The position numbers were made by a program, and so were the translations under genes. 64,000 nucleotides of DNA from Ridgeia piscesae. Lineage: Eukaryota; Annelida; Polychaeta; Sabellida; Siboglinidae. Numbering within the stretch: position 1 is the first letter of the stretch; the number at the start of each line of letters is the position of its first letter. This document shows, one piece after another, positions 36,401-48,353 of the stretch. The notes under the pieces were generated by a model. It was not told where the DNA came from, did no database searches, and saw only the letters and a program-made list of their open reading frames with translations. Location of the stretch: positions 80,001 through 144,000 of the forward strand of contig JAODUO010001067.1 of assembly GCA_025642075.2 (NCBI GenBank), given 5' to 3'.

Positions 36401-39055
36401 ACACTGTTCGGTTTGTTAGGACACCGACTCGGTCTTGTATATGATTGGTGTTATTAGGACACACTGTTCGGTTTGTTAGGACACCGACTCGGTCTTGTAT
36501 ATGATTGGTGTTATTAGGACACACTGTTCGGTTTGTTAGAACACCGACTCGGTCTTGTACATGATTGGTGTTATTAGGACACACTGTTCGGTTTGTTAGA
36601 ACACCGACTCGATCTTGTACATGATTGGTGTTATTAGGACACACTGTTCGGTTTGTTAAAACACCGACTCGATCTTGTACATGATTGGTGTTATTAGGAC
36701 ACACTGTTCGGTTTGTTAAAACACCGACTCGATCTTGTATATGATTGGTGTTATTAGGACACACTGTTCGGTTTGTTAGAACACCGACTCGATCTTGTAC
36801 ATGATTGGTGTTATTAGGACACACTGTTCGGTTTGTTAGAACACCGACTCGATCTTGTACATGATTGGTGTTATTAGGACACACTGTTCGGTTTGTTAAA
36901 ACCGACTCGATCTTGTACATGATTGGTGTTATTAGGACACACTGTTCGGTTTGTTAAAACACCGACTCGATCTTGTATATGATTCGTGTTATTAGGACAC
37001 ACTGTTCGGTTTGTTAGGACACCGACTCGGTCTTGTATATGATTGGTGTTATTAGGACACACTGTTCGGTTTGTTAAAACACCGACTCGATCTTGTATAT
37101 GATTCGTGTTATTAGGACACACTGTTCGGTTTGTTAAAACACCGACTCGGTCTTGTATATGATTGGTGTTATTAGGACACACTGTTCGGTTTGTTAAAAC
37201 ACCGACTCGATCTTGTATATGATTCGTGTTATTAGGACACACTGTTCGGTTTGTTAGAACACCGACTCGGTCTTGTATATGATTGGTGTTATTAGGACAC
37301 ACTGTTCGGTTTGTTAAAACACCGACTCGATCTTGTATATGATTGGTGTTATTAGAACACAATGTTCGGTTTGTTAAAACACCGACTCGATCTTGTATAT
37401 GATTGGTGTTATTAGGTCACACTGTTCGGTTTGTTAGGACACCGACTCGGTCTTGTATATGATTGGTGTTATTAGGACACACTGTTCGGTTTGTTAGAAC
37501 ACCGACTCGATCTTGTACATGATTCGTGTTATTAGGACACACTGTTCGGTTTGTTAAAACACCGACTCGATCTTGTATATGATTCGTGTTATTAGGACAC
37601 ACTGTTCGGTTTGTTAGGACACCGACTCGGTCTTGTATATGATTGGTGTTATTAGGACACACTGTTCGGTTTGTTAGAACACCGACTCGATCTTGTATAT
37701 GATTGGTGTTATTAGGACACACTGTTCGGTTTGTTAGAACACCGACTCGTCTTGTATATGATTGGTGTTATTAGGACACACTGTTCGGTTTGTTAGGACA
37801 CCGACTCGATCTTGTACATGATTGGTGTTATTAGGACACACTGTTCGGTTTGTTAAAACACCGACTCGATCTTGTATATGATTGGTGTTATTAGGACACA
37901 CTGTTCGGTTTGTTAGGACACCGACTCGATCTTGTACATGATTGGTGTTATTAGGACACACTGTTCGGTTTGTTAGAACACCGACTCGATCTTGTACATG
38001 ATTGGTGTTATTAGGACACACTGTTCGGTTTGTTAGAACACCGACTCGATCTTGTATATGATTGGTGTTATTAGGACACACTGTTCGGTTTGTTAGGACA
38101 CCGACTCGGTCTTGTATATGATTGGTGTTATTAGGACACACTGTTCGGTTTGTTAAAACACCGACTCGATCTTGTATATGATTGGTGTTATTAGGACACA
38201 CTGTTCGGTTTGTTAGGACACCGACTCGATCTTGTATATGATTGGTGTTATTAGGACACACTGTTCGGTTTGTTAAAACACCGACTCGGTCTTGTATATG
38301 ATTGGTGTTATTAGGACACACTGTTCGGTTTGTTAAAACACCGACTCGGTCTTGTATATGATTGGTGTTATTAGGACACACTGTTCGGTTTGTTAGAACA
38401 CCGACTCGATCTTGTACATGATTGGTGTTATTAGGACACACTGTTCGGTTTGTTAGGACACCGACTCGATCTTGTACATGATTGGTGTTATTAGGACACA
38501 CTGTTCGGTTTGTTAAAACACCGACTCGATCTTGTATATGATTGGTGTTATTAGGACACACTGTTCGGTTTGTTAGGACACCGACTCGATCTTGTACATG
38601 ATTGGTGTTATTAGGACACACTGTTCGGTTTGTTAGAACACCGACTCGATCTTGTATATGATTGGTGTTATTAGGACACACTGTTCGGTTTGTTAGAACA
38701 CCGACTCGATCTTGTATATGATTGGTGTTATTAGGACACACTGTTCGGTTTGTTAGGACACCGACTCGGTCTTGTATATGATTGGTGTTATTAGGACACA
38801 CTGTTCGGTTTGTTAAAACACCGACTCGATCTTGTATATGATTGGTGTTATTAGGACACACTGTTCGGTTTGTTAGAACACCGACTCGGTCTTGTATATG
38901 ATTGGTGTTATTAGGACACACTGTTCGGTTTGTTAGGACACCGACTCGATCTTGTATATGATTGGTGTTATTAGGACACACTGTTCGGTTTGTTAGACAC
39001 CGACTCGATCTTGTATATGATTGGTGTTATTAGGACACACTGTTCGGTTTGTTAG
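33497..39055 (-). repeat. 60-bp minisatellite, about 92 copies, frame-preserving
   Basis: The plus-strand unit is CACCGACTCGATCTTGTATA, TGATTGGTGTTATTAGGACA, CACTGTTCGGTTTGTTAGGA. Sixty is a multiple of three, and the minus strand reads a 20-residue repeat VCPNNTNHIQDRVGVLTNRT with two N-x-T sequons and one Cys. Open stretches reach 435 codons. Most variable sites are synonymous (GAT/GAC, ACC/ACG, GTC/GTT, CTA/TTA) or conservative (ATA/GTA/TTA). One-base deletions break the frame, mostly at 34465-34810. A non-coding satellite is the default reading; a degenerate repeat protein is possible. Confidence 0.9.
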
Positions 39056-39262
39056 GAGGACCCGTGGTTCGGCAGACAGAAGCATATGTACTGGACGACC
39101 TCAGCCGGCACTCGTCGTGTACAGCGAGTCCGTTATTTCTCAATCCGTAATTATCTAGGCTAATTTATAATAAGAAGTTTGCTTAAACATGACTGCGCTG
39201 AACACAGAGCAACTTACAGTGATGGAATGTCCTAACCGTGACTCAACCCGCGTTAACAACAT
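39056..39262. other. right flank of the 60-bp array
   Basis: On the minus strand an ATG at 39085-39083 opens MLLSAEPRVLLTNRT and runs into the first repeat unit in the repeat's own frame before a one-base deletion near 38993 breaks it. Otherwise unremarkable. Confidence 0.35.
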
Positions 39263-39335
39263 TGGTAACACGCGCGCAAGCACGCACGCGCGCGCGCACG
39301 CACGCACGCACGCACGCACGCACACACACACAAAC
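39263..39335. repeat. (CGCA)n/(CA)n microsatellite
   Basis: Alternating purine-pyrimidine tract of CGCA units passing into CA, a potential Z-DNA former. Confidence 0.93.
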
Positions 39336-40295
39336 GCGTACAGAAAAATCAACATATTAAGGGCACCAATCAGTCCTATCTTTTTTCACGTTGCTACTTT
39401 TGTTTTTCCACATAGGTTTTAGCCTTGCAAATGCGATCCTAGGAAGCCCTTCCGGTTTTGATCTTTCTTCCGACACCGACATTTTCTGGAACCGTTATAG
39501 TTGAAGTGTTCTTGTTCTTTCCTAATGACTTGGATATGTCCTGGTGTATCATTTGCGTTGTTAGTCGTGGGCTTTTATTTTCTCCTCACTTCAGGACTTT
39601 GGTCGGTGATAACTTCTTGGCCCGTCTTGATCGAAACAAAACGGTGCCTCTGATCGTGCGAATAGCTCGCGTGGAAGGATGCATGTCAACCACAGCCATC
39701 ATTGGCCAACTTGGTATTTTTCAATGACAAACAAATTATATTTGAGGTTTTGAGCATTTTATTTAATTAAAACAGATCATCTTGATTTGTGTTACTAAGA
39801 ACCCTTAAACTTAGAACCACTAGTTAATCTAGTAAACAGATAGCCCCCTCTAAGCTTCACCAGTCTTATCAGTTGTAATTACCCGTCTTCAAGACGGACA
39901 GCTGGGTCTCTGGGTAAGCCCCTGTTGCAGTTTGTTTCCATACCATAGTTTGTCCAGACATGTTACTAGGTTGGTCAGTTCTTGATCATCTCCTGCTGTG
40001 GCGTTTGGAAATGTTTATAAAACGCCACGTATCGAGTGTAAAACCCTGCTCAAAGGCGCTAACAGTATAAAATAAGTAACTACAAATACGTCAGCTTACT
40101 TATTAAGTTAACTACATAATTATAATAAATAAATATGTTAAAATAAGTTAACTACATAAGTTAATTCAATAACATTAAATAAGTTAGGTGCAATACTAGA
40201 TTGACTTTGTAAAATTAAATTAGATTAAGAAGATTAAAACATGTTATCAACGTAGTTAAAAACAGGTAAATAGTCAACTTCATTTGTCACTTCAG
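39336..40295. other. intergenic stretch; AT-rich tail of the LINE remnant at the right
   Basis: No gene-like frame. About 40075-40160 carries repeated AAGTTAACTACATAA words. An exact short hairpin CCGTCTTCAAGACGG lies at about 39883. Confidence 0.4.
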
Positions 40296-41040
40296 CTAGA
40301 CACACAATGTTCTAAACACTATGCGGAAGAGATGTGTATTTAGCAGTGTCTTAAATGTTGCCACCGAGTCCGCGTCTCTAACAGAAGTACCAGGAGGTAG
40401 ATTGGTCCGAGGTGTCGGTCCTGTCACCGAGAAAGACCGCCAACCATATCGCTCAAGGTGGTACCGCGGTATTGTCAATTGACGCTGGTCGGCGGGTCTC
40501 AGTGAACGGATGGGTGAGTGCGGTGTCACTGGTGACGTCACATATTCTGGTCCGAGGTGGTGACTAATGCGGTAGACAAAGAGAAGGGTCTGAAATTAAA
40601 TTCGTTGGCGAACTGGCGATCAGTGAAGGTTGAACATAACCGGTGAGGTGTGATCACGTCCCCGGGTCCCAGTCACCACTCTCGCCGCCATCTGTAGCTG
40701 GTGCAGCAGTCTCAGACACAGACACACCGTGCAGTAGAGCACAGCTGTGATCAACACCAGACATGACTAAGGCGTGAACTGTTGTCTTCACGCGGCGGTA
40801 GTCGGACAGTTCCTGATCCTGGCTATGCTGTGAATGTGACAGTAGCCACCTGGCAGACACGGCGGACATGCCCAGTCATTGACATGGTGTCGTTAATAAT
40901 TACACCGATATCCCGGACACATGGTTTCGGTGTGATGTCGCCGCCGTATACGTCAATGGCCAAGTCAACGGGAGGCTGGACGTGTTTCTGGTCATGTATA
41001 GCGGAAATGACGACGACTTCAGTTTGACATTAGTTTAAAA
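40296..41040 (-). mobile_element. 3' fragment of a non-LTR retrotransposon (LINE, reverse transcriptase C terminus)
   Basis: The minus strand gives, in order but in shifted frames, CVRDIGVIINDTMSMTGHV, SDYRRVKTTVHALVMSGVDH and ERYGWRSFSVTGP ending VATFKTLLNTHLF. These match the well-known C-terminal blocks of CR1/L2/Jockey-type reverse transcriptases (LGVIFD..M...H, LVHALV.S..DYCN, YG.RSFSV.GP, FK..LKTHLF). Frameshifts and the missing 5' part show a dead, truncated copy. Confidence 0.8.
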
Positions 41041-41214
41041 GAAGGTTTTGGTATGATGTCCACGATTTCCTTGTAACTGCTTCAACGACCTGCAACAATC
41101 GTTAACGTTGCTGTCTTAGCATTCTCCGTCTATTCATGTTGTATTATGTATAAAATGTAGGCCAACGAAACGAGCACATACACGCTTAGTGGTATAAAAT
41201 ATAAAGGCAGCACT

Positions 41215-41400
41215 TAATCGTTTGTGTTTAGTCACGCATAACGACACGCGCTAAGCGACGTACACAACGGCACACTGTTTTCGAAGAGCTGGTCTGGCGA
41301 GGCAGTTTTTCTTCCGGCTCGTAGCGTCAACGATCCTGACTCGGTCTTGTGTAAGGTTAGTTGGTATTAGCAGGATAAAGTGTTTGTTTTTATGACCACT
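41215..41400. repeat. un-amplified relative of the 60-bp array and its flank
   Basis: The left part parallels 33412-33496. The right part, GACTCGGTCTTGTGTAAGG and TTAGTTGGTATTAGCAGGA, parallels a single 60-bp unit. The minus frame reads PTNLTQDRV against TNHIQDRV in the array, so the register matches. It looks like an ancestral single-unit copy of the element that was amplified at 33.5-39.1 kb. Confidence 0.6.
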
Positions 41401-41505
41401 GATATACGTGCTTATTAAACACAGTTTGACGTCATATAGACCTTCAACACGGCACACGGCCAATCGTAACGTGTGTGTCTTCGCGTTCGATTCAATCACA
41501 GCGAT

Positions 41506-41580
41506 TGACTCGGCCGAGTGACTCAGACGAGTGACTCGTACGAGTCACTCGTACGAGTGACTCGGCCGAGTCACTCGTAC
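41506..41580. repeat. palindromic cluster of TGACTCG/CGAGTCA words
   Basis: About seven alternating forward and reverse TGACTCG words with CGGCCG or CGTACG centres (TGACTCGGCCGAGTGACTC, CGTACGAGTCACTCGTACG). It is strongly self-complementary. TGACTC is also an AP-1-like half site, so it might be a regulatory element. Confidence 0.85.
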
Positions 41581-41694
41581 ATACATCCACACACACTGGC
41601 TGCAGCGACACGACAACGTGTCAACCCACACGTCTCTGTCTTTACGGCAGCTTCTGGCCATAAACATGGTCAAACAACTTGGCAGTTGCTTTGT

Positions 41695-41882
41695 GCCCTC
41701 CCTCCTGCCTCCTGCCTCCTGCCTCCTGCCTCCTGCCTCCTGCCTCCTGCCTCCTGCCTCCTGCCTCCTGCCTCCTCCGTCCTCCGTCCTCCCTCCTTCC
41801 TCCTCCCTCCTCCATCCTACCTCCTACCTCCTACCTCCTACCTCCTCCCTCCTCCATCCCCCACCCTCCACCCTCCATCCGC
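41695..41882. repeat. 7-bp CCTCCTG-type pyrimidine repeat
   Basis: Units of CCTCCTG shading into CCTCCYT, CCTACCT and CCATCC. Nearly pure pyrimidine on the plus strand, a potential triplex former. Confidence 0.93.
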
Positions 41883-42121
41883 CCTCATCACGGAGCTATA
41901 GGTGCGATGGGTTCTGAGCTACGCACCCATGAGAGGTGACTTCAGCAGGAGGACCTGTGCTGGGCCGCGGTGTCAACTCACAAGGGAACTATTTGAAGGT
42001 GACAGCAGAGAGTCTGTATGATTTCATTTGTACAGGCCTGGAACTGTTGTACCGCACCTCGTGTGTATGCTCATCTTAATGAAACAACATTAACATTGTG
42101 GGACTGAGTCTGGGCTTCAAC

Positions 42122-42415
42122 ACCGCCTCCGTCGTTGTAGAGCGCAGAACTTCGGACTCTCGATTAAGAGAACCCTGGTTCGACACCCGTGCTGCGGTGT
42201 TAAAACCTTGGGCAAGTTTTTTCACTCTACATTGATCCAGCTCACTCAGCTGTATAAATGAGTACCTGGATATAGACAGTGGTCGATATGTATATGTATA
42301 CGAGCAGCCTTCGCGCATTAACTGTAGCATATGGCTGGATGCTTCCCAGAGAAGTTGAGATAGCGTCTGGTTGAATAGGTCTGTTAGGAAGTAAAGTGTA
42401 AAGTCTTGAGCAGTC
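42122..42415 (+). mobile_element. tRNA-derived SINE, near full length
   Basis: A tRNA-like head has a decayed A box (GTAGAGCGCAGAAC) and a B-box-like GGTTCGACACC. The body has TCAGCTGTATAAATGAGTAC, GCAGCCTTCGCGCATTAACT and ATGCTTCCCAGAGAAGTTGA. The tail AAAGTGTAAAG is the same family as the minus-strand copy at 58495-58785. Confidence 0.8.
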
Positions 42416-43139
42416 CCAATGAACTGGATACTGCGCTATATTAGAACTTACCTTGTTGCATGCAATCTCCCGGATGTGGATACCGCCGCAGTTGCTGTAC
42501 AGAATAACGTTGTAGCGATAATTAGAGTTAAAATACCTGTGCTGAAAATAGTGATGCGATGTCTCTTGATGCGCATGTCCGGAAGCATAGCAAGGGCCGA
42601 AAAATAGTGTTGCTGCAAAAATACTGCCTCATCGACAGTTAACGCTCACGTTCGGGCTTGTTAATATTAGCAGAGGCGATTGTGTACGTTACTAATTCTT
42701 GCATGATTCTATTCGGTATACATTATGTTAAAAATCTACAAGAACACATTTTAGCAAAACAATATTTTAGCTAACTATAAATACATTATAATTGTGTTAG
42801 CCCCAAACATGTGTTTATTCAGTTTGTAAATTATTATATCTCCCCGCGAAGATGTATACTTCCGGACCTGCGCACTAAGTTGATTGTATCACTTGTTCCA
42901 GCATCAACATGTTTCGCTCCTTCGTATCCTCGGCTCATCTCTGCTGCGCATGCGTAGTCTCGCTTAGCCCACGCTTGCCCGGCTGCATAACTTTGTCTGG
43001 TGATTTAATATGTTTTGCTTACGAAACTCTTACGTAATGTCCCTAGAAGCGGTCAGACGGCATATCAATGTTTTTTTTATTATTAATTAACAGGTTAACG
43101 TGTAAAATAATAATTAATGTACATAGTATATTTTGATAA
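42416..43139. other. intergenic stretch, nothing recognised
   Basis: AT-rich; no gene-like frame or repeat seen. Confidence 0.4.
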
Positions 43140-43490
43140 TGAAACTTAGTTATATAATGCACCAATAAAATGGAGAAAATAAAAAATTAGATGAAAAATT
43201 AGCAACGAAAAATTTTAATTTCTGTTTATTTTGTGTGTGAATGCTTCAGTATAAGTTTAATTTTTTTTGTTGGTAACATTGTAGTCTTATGTATTATCTG
43301 ATAAAAAGGGTATCCTTACTTAATTTGTGATTTCAAATTCCGCCTGAGAATCAATCAGCGTCTCTACCCTACTCTAGACTAAGGCCGCCTGGTGGCAACT
43401 TTGGCAGAGTAATAATTTCCCAGGTGGATGTGAGGGGATTAAAACAAGTGCTGCCACCTCACGGAGCCTGAGTAATGAAGATTTGATCGG
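43140..43490 (+). repeat. dispersed repeat family A, copy 3
   Basis: Full-length-like copy: ATGGAGAAAATAAAAAATTA, GGGTATCCTTACTTAATTTG, CCTGAGAATCAATCAGCGTC, TGCTGCCACCTCACGGAGCC. It parallels 8560-8900 across both halves. Confidence 0.75.
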
Positions 43491-43821
43491 CACATGACGT
43501 CCCAAAACGGGGACGTTCACCACTTTTGTATGTTCTTCAATCCTCCATTTACATACAAATCCTTCCTAAATATTGAGATGGTTAATTATGCCTCTAATCT
43601 GTTTTACCAGACTCCAGGTTCTCGGTAGGTTCTCGTTAAAGCGACGAACAGTGGCGCCACATCAAGGCAGATGTATAAACCAGGTTCAGCCAACAAAACT
43701 CGCTTGCGCGCGATTGCGCGTTCCCTTGACAGTTAATAACCTACTAGCAACATAGGCAGGTGGAAGTGTTGATTACAAAATGTGTAATTTCTTCAGTTGC
43801 AGCTTTGTCAAACTAAGATAT

Positions 43822-45663
<1,842 letters not shown>

Positions 45664-46270
45664 TTTGGTGGACAAATCAGGATCTTATAACTACACACAT
45701 GTGAAGCCATAGATAGAATCCTTGGGCAAATGTTAACAGTTCTTCCCATTGGGCGCTGGCTTCACTTCGCACCAGTTTTGTTGTTTTAGATTACGTTTAT
45801 ATACTGCGACTGTGTCAAGTTTATTTAGAATTTTGTGTCACGGATGATGGATCACCTACTCATAGCTCCTCCCATTATTTGGGAAAGACATGTTTGTTTA
45901 TCGTATAGCGTGTTCCCTAAATAAAGTGTCATACGTTGTCTGACGTCATGTGATTGATCTAGACATATACTGATATATTGAGCTATGGCATCACAAGTAG
46001 CGTAGGGCAAAGCACTACCAACTGCCAGGGCCAATTGAACCTTCACTTGTTTCAGCACCTGTTACTTGTATTGGCTCATTCTACCTGTCCAGCCGTTTAA
46101 CACGATGCAGAACTTGTTTGGTCACCTTCTTCGTTGAATCAGCACAACAAAAAGTTACGCCAGTTTCACTTTTTGCCCATATTATAATAAATGCTACCCT
46201 TTTTAAGTGGTTCCACAGCAAAAAGTATGTTAACTAAAAACAAGTGTGAAATAGCCTGTCACCTAGTAGG
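45664..46270 (+). other. PLAC8-like 3' UTR and downstream spacer
   Basis: AATAAA at 45920-45925 is the best poly(A) signal. Nothing else recognised. Confidence 0.5.
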
Positions 46271-46275
46271 TTACC

Positions 46276-46279
<4 letters not shown>

Positions 46280-46307
<28 letters not shown>

Positions 46308-46394
46308 AGGGAGGGAGGAGGGAGGGAGGGAGGGAGGGAGGGAGGGAGGGAGGAGGAGGGAGGGAGGGAGGGAGGGAGGGAGGGAGGGAGGGAG
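46280..46394. repeat. (TA)n followed by (GGGA)n
   Basis: A short TA run at 46280-46306 is followed by about 20 GGGA units with two GGA slips. The array is inserted at the end of a family A repeat. Confidence 0.96.
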
Positions 46395-46770
46395 CTGCTT
46401 AATGAGCTGCAGTTGTAAACCCCAGGGCGGCCATACCCCAGATTAGAGTAGACACGCTGATTGGTTCTCAGGCCGACTTTGAAATAACAAATTAAATAAC
46501 TAAATTATACTAACACAAAAATACATAGAAATAAAAATGTCCAGTTATAACACAGGAATTACAGAAGGATTAAACAGTATCCGTGAGATGGCAGCATTGT
46601 TTAGCCCCACACACGGATACTATTCAAAAGCCGGCAAAGTCACCAGACTGTCTTCTCGGCGTAGTTCCACAGCCGACTGACAGTCGGTTAAGCGAGACTA
46701 TTCCCAAGGCGGAGTTGAAGAGCTGAACAGTTCTGCCACCTCAACGAGTCTGGGTAACCGAGACTACTAT
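46395..46770. repeat. dispersed repeat family A, inverted copy with rearranged second part (copy 4)
   Basis: 46415-46500 is the reverse complement of the family core (ACGCTGATTGGTTCTCAGGC), and 46585-46615 of its GCTGCCATCTCACGG block. 46690-46770 holds the same family in forward orientation (GAGTTGAAGAGCTGAACAG, CTGCCACCTCAACGAGTCTG). This is two copies, or a nested rearrangement. Confidence 0.65.
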
Positions 46771-47580
46771 CTGCTTAGTAAAAATGATCAGCAAAAATGC
46801 ACCATTTCACTGTCAAAAAATATACTGCATTATATTTCTGTAACCAAACAGCTTCATGATGCTGTTATACGCTTAGATCTATTCGCAGCATAACATATCT
46901 AGACTTGAGACACACATCTCGACTACTTGGTCCTAGTGATCCAAATCAAGTTTCCATTTCCATACATTACATCGGCATGTATTAGAATAAACAAATGACA
47001 TTAGTTGAAACGAAGATCATCAAAATAATAATCGTTATCATTTAACATAATCAGAACAAATAAACACCTTTTGAGCCGCAGTTATTTGCACCCACGTGTA
47101 CTTTCACATCGCAATTATAGCCAGTGTCCCGCGAAACGTCCTCCCTTATTAATAACGAGGGCTGCACTAACACAGTTATTAGAGAATATAAAATATGGTT
47201 CAAGTGAAGTTACACATGTTTACATAAATAATAATTGCATGCAGTCAATCTGCCAAAATAATTTCATGCGATTAAATTACAAATCGGTCCTGCCAGAGGG
47301 CTGGTCAACCTGCTTGTTGACATTTCGCTTGCATTTACAATGATCAAATAAATTGACAAATCCACATCAGTGTCAACGAGAGCACACTGATTCCACACCA
47401 CACTATTCCATCACATGACCTGTTGCCTAGCAATATGTCCACCAGTCCACTGAATGTCTATAGATACACATGTTCATAATTCAATTCTGATGGTTGGATG
47501 AACCTTTGCCTAACAACAGATAGGTGACGACAACATGTCACTAGCTACAATGTGCAGTGTCAAACGAATGACAACACAAA
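46771..47580. other. spacer between convergent genes
   Basis: AT-rich; no gene-like frame recognised. Confidence 0.4.
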
Positions 47581-48140
47581 ACTTGATTTTATCTGATCAC
47601 TTTATTTCTGAGCCCAGCAAACAACGATGAATTGAGAAAAGAATACACATTAACAAGAGTCTGCACAAATGCCTGGACTTGGTCCGGCCGCCCGGGAATG
47701 TCCCCTTCACATGGGTTTATCCACCCGGCCCAATATATACTACTAGTGGCACATATCATGTAGACTCACAGCTGACACTTTCTGGTGTCTCCACATCGTG
47801 GGTGATGCCGCATCACTACATCACACGACAAGTTCCTGTACTGCTGCACACTGCCCACTGGAGTCGCAGCCAAAAAGCACGACTAAGAAATTCATCTATG
47901 AATTCACTTTAAAAATAATCACATAACATATTCCGGCGGAGATGCAGACGTCCCAGGTTCGGTCCGTCGTGACAGGTTCTCCCCGTCCTCTCGTCTCCAA
48001 GCACCTCGGCCCTCCCCTCTCCCCCAATTGTCTGCCTTTCCCAAGTGTCGTTTATTTCGGGAATTCTCCCTGGCAAACGTTTCGATAGCGTCTTGTGGAC
48101 AGACGAACAACTCAGCAGATGTTTCTATAGCAACGTGTGG
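47581..48140 (-). other. UBR5: UBR5 3' UTR with poly(A) signal
   Basis: Downstream of the UBR5 stop codon on the minus strand. AATAAA (TTTATT on plus, 47601-47606) lies about 535 bases past the stop and is the likely cleavage signal. Confidence 0.55.
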
Positions 48141-48353
48141 TTAGACGAACCCAAACGACTTTGTCTTGATAGCAAGGAGGAGCTTGGTTCGGAGGACATT
48201 GCGGGAGGAGTAGAGAGGGATGTAGAGCCGGGAGATGCAGGTGTTTGCTGTTGGCAGGTGGTTGTCGTCCGCAGGTCGCACCGTGATACTGGGCATAGGC
48301 TGGAAGCCTTCCTCACTGGCGGGTAGCGCAGGGCTCGACATCCAGAAGTACAC
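48141..48353 (-). CDS. UBR5: UBR5 last exon (catalytic Cys, stop codon)
   Basis: Acceptor TGTGTGCAG; encodes [39 protein letters not shown] (catalytic Cys) and [15 protein letters not shown] before TAA at 48141-48143. Length and ending match vertebrate UBR5 exactly. Confidence 0.98.
   Translation of the reverse strand: MYFWMSSPALPASEEGFQPMPSITVRPADDNHLPTANTCISRLYIPLYSSRNVLRTKLLLAIKTKSFGFV

Noticed and set aside
33497..39055. CRISPR array
   Set aside because: Units are contiguous direct repeats with no unique spacers, in an animal genome.
40782..41027. Plus-strand ORF in the LINE remnant
   Set aside because: It is the antisense shadow of the reverse-transcriptase fragment on the minus strand.
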